Shown: piece after piece, positions 48,250 through 58,129 of the stretch
Numbering within the stretch: position 1 is the first letter of the stretch
How the letters are laid out: each line of letters opens with the position of its first letter
NCBI GenBank assembly: GCA_023846275.1
Contig: CM043870.1
Location: 15,166,385-15,230,384 of the forward strand
Length of the DNA: 64,000 nucleotides
Source: Vanilla planifolia
Lineage: Eukaryota > Streptophyta > Magnoliopsida > Asparagales > Orchidaceae
Reading direction: 5' to 3'
Position numbers and translations under genes: made by a program
The notes under the pieces: generated by a model
What the model was told of the DNA's origin: nothing
The model's database searches: none
What the model saw: only the letters and a program-made list of their open reading frames with translations

Positions 48250-48660
48250 ATACAATTTTAGCAAGTGCCCTTATAGCTTTATTTTTCTCCTTTTTAATGT
48301 TGTTCCAAGAAATCTGAACATATTTTTCCATTTTCTTTACTTATTGGATGCTCTTCATAATAGACCAATGTGGAGCTTTAATGCTTGAAATCATCTTAAT
48401 TCGATAGAGCATTCAAGCATACTAATCACGTGAGAGAATTGCTAACCATAGAATTATTGAAAACTCTTTACAATGCCAAGAATAGAAATTTCCAATGCCA
48501 AATTGAGTTTAACTAGTTCAAAAAAGGAATGGAGTATCTTTGAATCCTTACCACAAATGAGTACTATCACTTTTCCTTTGTTCTATTTGCGATGTCCATA
48601 AACATTCACTTTAATTAGTTGTGTTGAAGGTGGATTCCATGTGATTCTTTGACAATATTT
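48250..48660 (-). pseudogene. LINE RNase H domain, broken
   Basis: Minus-strand traces: STQLIKVNVYGHRK followed by NKGKVIVLICGKDSKILHSF (about 48630-48525), matching xxxxVKLNxDGAxxGNPGxAGxGxxIRDxxGxxxxxF, where the catalytic Asp-Gly has become Tyr-Gly. NLALEISILGIVK (about 48505-48465) is in the place of the AExxALxxGLxxA helix. The last block is not readable. Position at the end of ORF2 agrees with the domain order in LINEs A and B. Confidence 0.65.
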
Positions 48661-48999
48661 AACTTTCTTAAATTGAATATGGTGTAGTAAGCTATGATAT
48701 ACCAAAACTTGATCTATTTGTTGTGTTTGAATCAATGGAAAAGCTTTAAAAATACTCATGCATTGCTTATTAATATTCTTAATTATTTACCATTTTGATT
48801 CAATTGTGTCATCATATAACTTCATGTTTCTATCTTTCCATATATTTCAATATATTAGAAGTAGAATAAGGGTCATTACTTTTGAGCTACCATTAATACC
48901 TTGGCATCTTGGATTTAGGAGGGACATAATTGTTTGATGTATATTGACATGCTTTTCTAAGGCCTTGTCATAGAAATACCAAAAAAGTCATTCAATATA

Positions 49000-51100
49000 G
49001 CATTTAGTGAAATCATGATCTAGATTGACCTCATTATAGTAATGAGGTGGTTAGAAATGTGTTGAACATATAATCTTTTCAAATAAGTGGAGAAAAGTAG
49101 TACAATATTAAGTATTTGTCAAACAAGGTTTGAAATCTTGATAGAAAGTTTCTTATTCAAATTTTTTTTCTTAGAGGCCCTCTCAAAACTCTTGTTCTTA
49201 ATAACATGCCAAGCTGATTTTAAGATAACATTTCCATCTTCATTTAAAATTCAATAAACTTTGCCATCTATAAGAGTTCTATGCACTAAAATTGTGACTA
49301 TCTCTCTTATTTTTTCCTATGTTTTTCCATATATTAGATATGATTTTTATGTGCTTCTCATTATTGTATTTGGCCTTAATGAATTCCACCCAAAGTAATT
49401 AATCTAATACTAATTTCTAATTTTGCTTAACTTAATAGGCTAGAGCACTATCTTTAAACTTACTTATACAACCCATTTTCCTTACATGGTCCACTAATTT
49501 TTTCCTAATTGATCCAATGATGTTTGTGATTCTTCTCAATATCATCCAATAAGAAAATATTCATTGCCTTGTCAAGCCTAATTATAGTCTGCTTGGGAGG
49601 GAGCATGGACATTAATGTATGAGTAAGGACCAAGTTTAGTGCATACTTAATGATTTTTTATCTACCTTCCATTGATAATAGCTTCCTCTTCCAACTAGCT
49701 ATTTTATTTGCAATTTTTTAACAAAATATTGGGAATATTAAGATTTCTTTTTTCTAGAGAAAATTGGCAACTAAGGTAAGTTATAGAAATAAATCCTTGC
49801 TTGATCCTAAATTGTTCTCAATTCTCCTACATGCAACTACTTCCAACTTGGTTGAAGCATAAAATTTGCATTTTTTTTCTAATTCAACGCAAGCTTAGGG
49901 TATGTTAAAAGGTTTCAAGCTACTTGTGAATACCCTTTAAGGACCTTAAATCCACTCTAATAAAGATTATGATGTCATCTGCATAGTTTAGATGTATAAT
50001 TGGTGGTATACCACTTGTTGCAGTGTAACATAATATTGTCATGTTGTGAAAATTTTGATTCAAACTTCTAGAGAAGAATTTTATTGCAATGATGAAGGGT
50101 AACAAAGAGATAAGGATGTCTTATAATATCCCCTTTTGATGATGAAATTTCCCATAAGGATAGTCATTAACTATAATAGATAACCAAAGCTATTAATAAG
50201 ATTCCCCAGCAAAAAGTTAAATTTTATTGAAAACTTAAATTTGTGCAAAATTTTAAAAAATGTCCCATTAAATAGTGCAAAGTGCACTTTTAATGTCCAA
50301 CTTTACTATGCAATCCCCCCTGATTTTCTTGTTCATTGAAAGCACTAACTCTTAAGTAATGAAAATATTATAAGCTATTTCCCTACCTTTAATAAAACTA
50401 GCCTACTTTGGTGAAATAATTTTGCTTAGAAGTTGTTACAATCTATTTGCCATAAACTTTCTCAAAATAATTTTAGCAAAATTGGTAATACAAATGTGCC
50501 TAAAGTTTTAAAAGGCCACTAGATTGTTAGTTTTTAGAATGAGAACAATATGAGAGATGGCAATTCCTTTAGGGATAGCATGACCTACCATGAATTCTTG
50601 TATTGCATTCTTAACATCTAAAGTAATAATATTCTAGATGGTGAAAAGTACACCATTAAATCTATTAGGACCTACTATATAATATTTGTCCAATTAAAAA
50701 ACCACTTGATGAACTTTTCTAATTTTATATCTTTTACATGAAATGTCTTATCCTCCAAAGAAATAAGTTAGGGGGATATAGTTTAGTTTTTTGACATGAA
50801 TAAAAATTTTCTTTTATGTTAAATATTCTCTAAAATGTTATACAATATCACATTATAATTACTTATTGACCTAAGATCTTGTTGCCATTTTTTCCTTTAA
50901 TCTTAGAGATGTGAAGTTTTGAATGTTTTTCCTTTACATGGGCATGATAAAATTTCATGTTTTTTAATAGCCAATTAGTCATTTAGCTCTTTCTTTCTAT
51001 TGCTAAAAGGTTCTTCTTGACTTAGCTCATCTATGAGATGCTAATTAGGTACATTGAATCTATTCTTATCTTCTTCTAAGACATTTTTCATAAATTACTT
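49000..51100 (-). pseudogene. LINE ORF2 reverse transcriptase with intact YADD
   Basis: Minus strand: LLSKIISPK, stop, ASFIKGREIAYNIF (about 50440-50385), the LISPEQxxFxxGRxIxDNI block; MNKKIRGDCIVKLDIKSA (about 50340-50290) with the first catalytic Asp; IVNDYPYGKFHHQKG (about 50170-50125); then the open frame 50105-49920 with LPFIIAIKFFSRSLNQNF and LNYADDIIIF. The YADD box (49985-49974) is complete. Post-RT traces continue to about 49000 (for example NCK.NS.LEEE near 49700 and an INHVL-like region). Few stops in the core compared with the other LINEs here. It would need repair of several stops to be active, so it is a pseudogene. Confidence 0.9.
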
Positions 51101-51249
51101 TTATCTATCCCAAAATTCCTCTAATATTTTGAAAAATGCTTCCAAAAGTACCCATATTCCATTTCTTTATACAATCTTTAAGTAGTCAAGTGAGTAGAAC
51201 TTGTCTAATTTCTTTTAATTAAGTTGTAGATACTAGAATGTGAGGTTCA

Positions 51250-51695
51250 CATATTTTTGAATTTGTGTATCTTCTATTAAAGATGTAACATTTAAGTTAA
51301 CTCCTATTAGCTATGATGCATCTTAAATAGCAGCAATTATTGTGAACTTTCTCCATAATGTAAGCCTTATTATTTTTTAGCTTTTAGCATACACTAATGT
51401 GTAATTGAGTCTAACCCATTGCTGACAATCTCAAATTGTATTGGTTGATCATCTTCATAAATGGTAGCGAAATGAATATCATTCTTTGAGAGTATCCATA
51501 TTTTATTTTATTTTTTGCTAATATACTAATCGTGCCTCAGATTAAAAGCTAGGTGTTATAATTTAGTAACTTATACCATAGGTTTGAGCAGAGCTAGTAA
51601 CACTATATTTTTATTTCTAAGCAATTTTGTTAGTCTATAAATAGATTTATGATTTGAAGCATCCTTAATATTTCAAATGAGCATGTTATCCATTT
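51250..51695 (-). pseudogene. LINE ORF2 endonuclease, N-terminal part
   Basis: From 51692 on the minus strand the frame starts MDNMLI, a stop, NIKDASNHKSIYRLTKLLRN, the WNVRGxxxxxxxxxLxxLxx opening of the endonuclease. NIVLLALLKPMV follows, with Lys where the catalytic Glu of xALxEP should be. Then KNDIHFATIYEDDQPIQFEI (about 51490-51430), matching the strand before xxxxYA. The likely true start of ORF2 is this Met, about 0.6 kb after ORF1. The GGDFN block is degenerate near 51300. Confidence 0.82.
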
Positions 51696-52329
51696 GTCAA
51701 ATTTGCCTCAACAATTTGTGTTGATTTGGCATTTCTATAATTGCCTTTTATACTAGTACATTACTAGGCTATAATTTTTAACCTTCTTATTTAGTCAAGA
51801 GTAAAATCTTTTGGTTCCATTGGAATTAAATTCACTTTCTTAGTTCTTTCATGAAATTCTTAAACAAAATCTTTTAGAACCAAAACATCCAAAAGGAGTT
51901 GAATTTTATGATGTGTTGTGATTTCTACATTTCATAAAGATCCTCTATTAATTTGAAGATCTTTATTGAGCACCACATGATCATCTACAAATTTTGTTTA
52001 TAGCACTTTATTTGTATTACTTATCATAATGGGTTGTGCTATTACTTTTGACAACGTTTCTCCTTGCTCCAACTACACCGGCATATCATTAAATTCATTT
52101 AGTCGAAAGCTATTGCAATGAAATAAGAGACACTGATTGTTCTTCAAATTCCTTAAGTATTTTATTGTTATTATGAACATGAGTATTCTCCTCCCTATCC
52201 TAGTTCTACTATGCAATACAGGTGTTATCATTAAATGATTTTGTTTGAAGCATTAAACATGTTAAGTTGTGTATATAATTAAGTTTAGAATATCCCTGCT
52301 TACCATAATGGCTATAGTAAAGTGTTACA

Positions 52330-52775
52330 TTATCATATTGTATTTTTTGCCATAATCCACTCAAATTGCTACCTCTTTAAGCTCCTTAATCAAATCAATT
52401 TCCCTCGCAACACTTGCTTGAGTCAAATCCAGAGTGGTCACATCCACTTTCAGAGGTTTCCTAATTTTAGATGTAATTAAATATAGAGCTACCTTGTTAA
52501 ATAAATGTATTGGTAGGTACTCAAGAAAGATCCATACTAGGGCAAGTGATGGTTCAATGTTTAGATGAAATTTGTGATGCCACTTGAATACCCTTATCTA
52601 AAATTCTCTAATATTCCATGATTGATGCAATAAGAAATGAAGGAAGTCATCCTCTTTATCAAATTGAAGCAAGTTGTGTCTACTATATAAGGAGTCAATT
52701 TTAACCTCACCTTCAAAGCCAATCATCGAAAATGCCTTTCTCACTGAATTTATACTTGGCCTTCCATAAAAAATT
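52330..52775 (-). pseudogene. LINE ORF1 with DUF4283 domain, nearly open
   Basis: On the minus strand about 140 codons read with very few stops. SINSVRKAFSMIGFEGEV and LLQFDKEDDFLHFLLHQSW form the first half; after one TAG come VFKWHHKFHLNIEPSLALVW, FLEYLPIHLFNKVALYLIT, and PLKVDVTTLDLTQASVAREI. This is the complete DUF4283 core, an RNA-binding fold in plant LINE ORF1 proteins. Compared with the fragment at 3428, about half of the aligned residues look alike (FKW/YKW, LPIHLFNK/LPIKLLKN, PLKVD/LLKVD), so the two LINEs are related families. Confidence 0.9.
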
Positions 52776-52780
52776 TTTTG

Positions 52781-53788
52781 ATTAATGCAAGTTCGAGCTC
52801 AACTAACATTTTCCCAACTTTGTCCTATTTGAAAATAATTTTCAGTTCCTCCTTAAAGAATGTTGGTATCTTGATTTTAATTGATGAATGTAAGTTTGAA
52901 CTGCCAAGAACCTCTACAAAAGAACAATTAAGATTCAAACCCCACCCCCCAACTTCCATGGTCCCTATTATAGAATTGGTCATATAGCTAATTAACTAAG
53001 CCCATGACAAATATTTTGAATGTCATTACAGAAGGAGCTCATTCCATGTCTTCAAATGTGTTTCCAGACATTATCCTAATCACTGACCCAAATCGTTTTC
53101 ATGTTCACTTTCCTGATCACCTCCCTTTAGGGTTTTGATCATCCTTTCTTTAGTGTAAACATAACAAAATGGTACATAATGAGCAAGCTTTACCCAAGGG
53201 TTTTAAAGAACAAACAAATGTGGAGGAACATTATTTTTCTAAGCCACTATCTATGGATGGGACAAATATGTTGAATGAAAAGTCATTGCAACCCAACACT
53301 TAAATTTCAAATAGGGATGTTGTATGCAAAATTAATGAGGCTCACCCACTTTTCAAGGTAGGAATATAGGAAAGTCACAAATGGCTTGGCCAATAAAAAT
53401 GATAACATAATTAGGCACATGCTTAAGAAAAAGCAAGGTCACCAATCAATTGAAATGGAATAGATGCAATTTTGAACCAAATTATTAATGTTTACATTAC
53501 TCTTAAAAACACTCAAAGGAAGGATAAACGAGTATGCTTAGTTTCAAATTGAAAAGCCTCCCAGGATAGATCAGTAATATAAATTATAATCATTTACAGA
53601 TTTCAGCAATGACTTACTTGAAATAGTTGCAAACTCTAATCTAATATAATCTTGAGAGGAAGAAGTCATCCTAGTTTAGAATAGACAATTAAGGAGAAAG
53701 GTTCAAAAAGGTTAGGTGAAACAATTAAGTCCAAAAGGAATTCATAAAAGTGCTTAATCTTCTCAAAATGTAAATTAGATGCCTCTTA
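52781..53788. other. Region between the two head-to-head LINEs
   Basis: By position it should contain the 5-prime UTR of the minus LINE and possibly the ORF1 tail of the plus LINE. Plus-strand MVHNEQALPKGFKEQTNVEE from 53171 and several following stretches look protein-like but match no domain I recognise. The open stretch 52778-52987 lies antisense to the LINE ORF1 end and is chance. Confidence 0.4.
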
Positions 53789-54510
53789 ATGGAAAGCATA
53801 CTAGTTTGGAACATATGGGGTGCAATAAATAAGAGCTCAGTAAGTCAACTCAATTATTTAACTAAAACAAAACATATAGCTCTTATTGCCCTCATGGAAC
53901 CTATGGATCTTAGTAGCAAATTGCTTACATTAGCTAAGAGAATTAAGTTTACTATTACATTTGGAAGAAATCTAATAAGATCTAGGTATTGTGGAAGGAT
54001 AGCATCCACTATCAAACATTGATTGAGGATGAGAAATCAATTCACTTGCTCATGGATAATTTAGGTGAGTAGAAAGTCGCTTGTTGTATTTTCATTTATG
54101 ATAAAAGTACAAGGGTGGAATGAAGATCACTTTGGCATAGTTTGATTCAAATTGCAAAGAGAATTAAAGGACAACTACTTGTAGGAGGTCATTTTAATGT
54201 AATAACTTCAATTGATGAAGGCAAGGGTTCCCCTAAGCTATGTACAAATTTAAAGATTACACCAATCAATGTAGTCTAAGAGATGTCACATTCATAGGGC
54301 TATTATTTATATAAGTAGAGAAAAGAAAGGAAGGTGGGTTTAGAGAAGTTTGGATAAGTTATTAGTGAATCAAGAATGGATTGATCAATTCTCTCTAATA
54401 ATAATGCAACATTTATACATAATTAGATCAAATCATTCTCCTTTCTTCAAAAAACTACGGGCTCCATTCCTAGACCCAAGTGGTTCAAATTTTGAAACAT
54501 GTTATTGAAG
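53789..54510 (+). pseudogene. LINE ORF2 endonuclease, broken
   Basis: The open frame 53789-54022 begins MESILVWNIWGAINKSSVSQ then LNYLTKTKHIALIALMEPMD: the endonuclease opening WNxRGxxxxxxxxxL...xxxALxEP, with the catalytic Asn and Glu positions present (WNI, MEP). Later, in other frames, LLVGGHFNVITSIDEGKGSP (about 54178-54237) is the GGDFNxI block with catalytic Asp changed to His. LDKLLVNQEWIDQF (about 54350-54392) is the RLDRxLVNxxW block, followed by IRSNHSPFF, the SDHxPL block with Asp changed to Asn. Inactive. Confidence 0.9.
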
Positions 54511-54779
54511 CCATAAATAGCTACCAAAATTGCTAAAATTAATTGGACAACCTTGACTCACTATTCTAGATTGATGGCCTTACCATCTAAACTAAGAAAA
54601 TTAAAAGATTTCCATAGACAGTGGAATAAGAGTATTTTTAACAATATTGTTCACTTTATAAAAATTGAATACATGGTAAGGGTTAAAGAAGCTTAATTTC
54701 AAGATAGTCAAAGAGGTAAGACAAGAGCTTATTAAAGACAATGATCACTTAATGAAAGAATTGGTTAAATAAGAAATTT

Positions 54780-56250
54780 ATTGGCAATAAAAAGTAGGTT
54801 ATAGGTGGCTTAAAGAAGGTGACAAGAACATGAAATGTTTTCATGCTATAGTAAAGGATAAAAGAACAAGACTAAATAATAGCTACATCAAATACACTAC
54901 TAGTGACATAATTTATTTAGATCAAAAAAATTTAAGAAGCCATCCATCATCAACAAATATTGTTTTTTTCTAACAAATTATCTATTAATAAAGATCTGTT
55001 TGACTACATCCCATTCTTATTTTAGAAGCCAATAGCTAATTAATGAATGAGATCACAATAGAGGAGGTAAAAGAGGTTGTTTTTCAAATGAATAAAGAAA
55101 ATTATCCATAGTTTAAAAGATATAAATGGGCATTTGTTCACCCAATGTAGGGAAATTATTGTTGGTGATTTGTTAGATTAGCAAGGGAGTTCACTGCTAA
55201 GAGTTCTTTCCTCAAAGGAATATCATGTAGAAAATTTTATCTTGACATCAAAGAATGATAATTTTCAATTGTTCAAAGATTTCTTGTTTATGTAATTTCC
55301 TTCTTATTGCTACCTAAACTCATCTCACCTGAGTAGGTTGCATTTGTATAAAGAAGAGAAATAGTTGATAATATCTTTTTAACACAAGAATTGATTAGAT
55401 AATTAAATAAAAAGTTAGAGAAAGGATTATGATGTTAGGATGGACTTAAAAAGTTCTTTTGATAGTCTTTTATGGTAGTTTTTAAGCAAAGTATTAGCTA
55501 AATTCAACTTTTAAGAGTAGTTATCGACCTTATCATGAACATTTTAAGAAGTTTCTGGATATCCATCATTATAAATGGCATCTCATATGGAGTCTTCCAA
55601 AGATCCAAGGACATCAAGCAAGAGAATCACATATCTCCTCTACTATTAATTTTGGCTATAACAATTTTTAGCTAGACACAAAAACTAATTTGCAATAAGA
55701 AAGCTCTTTATTATACCCAAAGGTTGCTTAATGGTTTCTCACTTGGGCAATGCTGATGATATCATAATTTTCTATAAAGGGGGCTTGAGTATACCTTCTA
55801 ATATTTATAGAATGTTGATGACATTTCAACAATCCTCTAGTCTTTAAATTAATTTATAAAAAAGTATATTTTTACTACCTACAAAATGTAATCAAGTTCA
55901 ATAAAAAAATTACAAAAGAAACTGGGGTTCTAGTGTGTTACCTTTTTAATCAACTATTTGGGATGCCCTCTATATATAGGCAATAAAAATGTTGTATTCC
56001 TTCAACACATTTTGGACAAAATGGTTGGATGGGAAAAAGTTTCTCATAATGGGAAGAAGACTAATTCTTGTAAAACATGTTTTGTCATTAACACCAACAT
56101 GTACACTAATGATGGCCAACCTACCCTTGCAAATTTTAGATTGAGTAGAAAGGATCATGAATAGATTCTTATTGGGGGACATCGATAAAGTACAAAAACA
56201 TAATTGGGTTTCCTAGAACAAGATTTATGCTCAATTTAAAGAAAACATTT
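54780..56250 (+). pseudogene. LINE ORF2 reverse transcriptase, ADD motif kept
   Basis: WLKEGDKNMKCFHAIVK (54806-54856) is the linker block. ITIEEVKEVVFQMNKEN (about 55048-55098) precedes the GPDGF site, which is lost. PKLISPE, stop, VAFV and VDNIFLTQELIR (about 55315-55400) follow. RMDLKSSFDSLLW (about 55439-55477) holds the first catalytic Asp. HLGNADDIIIFYKGG (55740-55784) keeps ADD (55752-55760), but the aromatic before it has become Asn. LGCPLYIGNKNVVFLQHILD continues in the open frame from 55958, and MNRFLLGDIDKVQKHNWVS (about 56158-56214) is the RxxNxFLWGxxxxxxxxHWVxW block. Several shifts. Confidence 0.9.
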
Positions 56251-56409
56251 TAGATCTAAAGAAGTTGAAAGACAAAAATGGTTGCTTTTTCTATGAAGTT
56301 GCATTACAAACTATTACATAACAAATCAGTTTTGTCAAAATATATCAAAAGTAATACTTTAACAAGGAAAGAAAGGGCCACAAATCTAATAATTAAAAAT
56401 GCAAGAAAC

Positions 56410-56830
56410 ATCGATGTAGGCTGATATGCTAAAACTTGTCTTTAACTCATTGACAATTGATAAGTGCTTAAGTACAAAAAAAATATCTATAAAAAAGCTT
56501 ACCCAATATGTTATACACTTAGAGTTGGAAATCCTAGGATCATCGGGCAATTAAAACTTTCTCAAAAGCCAAGGGCTTACACTAATCTTTAATATGAGGG
56601 ATCTTAACTCAACTTAAAAGAAAAATGGTTTTCAACATGCCTCTTTTCCTACACCGCATCCATTATGCTGTCATCTACCTTTATTATCATCATTGTTTGC
56701 AATCATTACCATTCCTCATGATCTTCATGTAAATTATATTACTTGTAAGATTGTGAGCATCCCTATTTATTGAGACATCAATGGTACAATGGTAATTTTC
56801 TAATCTAGTATGTCTTCAAGTGAAACCTCT
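56410..56830 (-). mobile_element. LTR-like repeat R1, copy 2 (partial)
   Basis: Aligns with 27080-27760: ATGTAGGCTGATATGCTAA against ATGTAGGATGATTTGTTAA, AAGCTTACCCAATATGTTATACACTTAG against AGCCTACCCAAGCTAATGTATACTTAG, the shared 15-mer AAATCCTAGGATCAT, and the CATCCCTATTTAT end. It directly follows LINE C-plus sequence. Orientation is taken from the TATA-like site on the minus strand of copy 1. Confidence 0.65.
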
Positions 56831-56977
56831 ATGTGATGTATAGGATACTATTATATTATCATGTTATTACATCAAAGATTTAATAAATCTAATTATTGAT
56901 AATTCTAAGTTTTGAAATAGCACAAGCACATTCATCTAGTTATTTATTAGAAATGGTAATTTCAACTTACAATCTAC

Positions 56978-57217
56978 TTGAAATGCTATTTGGAAAAGGC
57001 AACTCATCTTGAAGTCAAGGTAGAGGATATGGAATTGAAGATGCCCAATCAAAGTTCCAATCAAAGTTCTAAATTTCTTCATTGTCCAAGTAAGGATTCA
57101 TTTAATCATGCCTTTATTTACTATGATAAAGTAAGGTATGGTCTAATTTTGCTAATGCCTTTGAAATTAAGCAAAGGAAATCATCCAACATATATGATTT
57201 ATTCAACATTGATGTAA
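56978..57217 (+). other. Open stretch of 79 codons, not recognised
   Basis: Starts MKCYLEKATHLEVKVEDMEL. It contains an in-frame 12-base tandem duplication (57045-57068) giving NQSSNQSS, then KFLHCPSKDSFNHAFIYYDK. Mixed polar composition, no motif I can name. Together with the open stretches at 57523-57807 and 57957-58129 on the same strand it could be part of one decayed coding sequence. It may equally be chance in AT-rich DNA, although it is not low-complexity. No promoter or splice signal is evident. Confidence 0.3.
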
Positions 57218-57440
57218 ATAAGATGAAAGGCACTTAACAAAGGAAGAAGTGATAAATATTCTTCCAATTTTAATATTTTAGAATATCTAAAAAGCTAAAA
57301 ATATGAGAAATATATGAAGAAATCAATTAATCAGTCATGAATAAATGGGATTAATAGCTACTACAATATCATTAAATGGTTCCATTTCTCATAATCATCT
57401 TAGGAGGACCTAATTATGGATCAACTTAACTTAGTCCTGA

Positions 57441-57530
57441 CATTCAATTTGATGAGATATAGAATTTGTGAATTGGTACATGAATGTATTAAGTACATTC
57501 AATTTGATGAGACATACAATATGTGCTTAG
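57441..57530. repeat. Short direct repeat, 55-base spacing
   Basis: CATTCAATTTGATGAGA occurs at 57441 and 57496, followed in both by TATAGAATTTGTG or CATACAATATGTG. It looks like a partial 55-bp tandem duplication just ahead of the unrecognised open stretch at 57523. Confidence 0.8.
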
Positions 57531-57807
57531 TAATCATATCATATTAAAAGCCAATTTCAAATATTATAGCCTTCTTACCCCCAAATGTATTGAGTATCTA
57601 TCACCTAGAACAAATATGTTTGGTACCAATCATCGAGTGGAACTTATTTGGTTCTTAATTTACATTATACTCCCAATAGTCTCAGTGTACATCTATGAGA
57701 ATTATAAAACGGAAATAGTGATGTTACGATCCAAACAATGGGCCACTATTCACCAAGGTGCCTTATCATATTTGGATGATACCCCGCTTTGCTTTGAAAA
57801 ATCATAA
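57523..57807 (+). other. Open stretch of 94 codons with one membrane-like segment, not recognised
   Basis: The joint-longest open stretch in the window. After MLSNHIILKANFKYYSLLTP it has KCIEYLSPRTNMFGTNHRVE, a hydrophobic segment LIWFLIYIILPIVSVYIY (about residues 47-64) that could span a membrane or be a buried helix, and a soluble tail RSKQWATIHQGALSYLDDTP. Composition is less biased than random AT-rich ORFs (Trp, His, Pro, Gln and Gly present). I cannot assign a family; a retroelement gag or env-like product, a captured host exon or chance are all possible. It lies between repeat R1 (56410-56830) and an AT-rich gap. A 55-base direct repeat precedes it. Confidence 0.35.
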
Positions 57808-57956
57808 GAGTCGATATTGTTCACATCAAGTACCATTCATAGCTTTGCAATTTATCTGGATTTGAAATTAGCCATGTATGTTCACAAATAATATAGTTTA
57901 TGTAGTTGTAATGTTGTGATGGCACATCTCTACATAATTGACTTGCATGACCTTTA

Positions 57957-58129
57957 AAGTTGGTACTATACATTAAGTCACTCCATCATACCTTCCAATA
58001 AGGGTCAAATCTTAACCATATTGACCATAAGGCAAGAAGTCTACTCTAGTTCTAGACTAGATAAATTAGAGGCCAACATTGCTAGTTTAGTAGATCATAT
58101 CAAGAGGTTGAAAGATCAAAGGAATATAG
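57957..58129 (+). other. Open stretch with coiled-coil-like end, not recognised
   Basis: Frame starting at 57957 is open for 57 codons to a TAA at 58127-58129. Its end, RLDKLEANIASLVDHIKRL, has leucine/isoleucine at heptad-like spacing, as in a coiled coil. Such helices are common at the C-terminus of retroelement gag-like proteins, but nothing else supports that. It lacks a Met and is preceded in frame by a stop, so it would be an exon-like or broken remnant. Possibly continuous with 57523-57807. Confidence 0.3.

Larger units (their letters stand above)
48240..52780 (-). mobile_element. LINE C-minus: near full-length L1-type LINE
   Basis: Minus-strand order from 52780 down: ORF1 with DUF4283 (52770-52330), ORF2 endonuclease (51695-51250), RT (50480-49880, then post-RT to about 49000) and RNase H (48640-48250). 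Spacing fits an uninterrupted plant L1-type element of about 4.5 kb. It is the best preserved LINE in the window: ORF1 and the RT core each read through long stretches with few stops. It lies head to head with a plus-strand LINE that starts at 53789. Its ends and target duplication were not found. Confidence 0.9.
53789..56420 (+). mobile_element. LINE C-plus: decayed L1-type LINE, ORF2 only
   Basis: ORF2 starts at the Met at 53789 and can be followed through endonuclease, linker, RT and post-RT blocks to about 56410, with many stops and shifts. No DUF4283 ORF1 was recognised before it and no RNase H after it. The next recognisable sequence (56410 on) is the LTR-like repeat R1, which seems to cut off the LINE end. 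Confidence 0.87.

Noticed and set aside
48240..56420. A host reverse-transcriptase gene or pararetrovirus
   Set aside because: Endonuclease precedes RT and RNase H follows, with a DUF4283 ORF1 before it: the plant L1-type LINE layout. No viral coat or movement domain seen.
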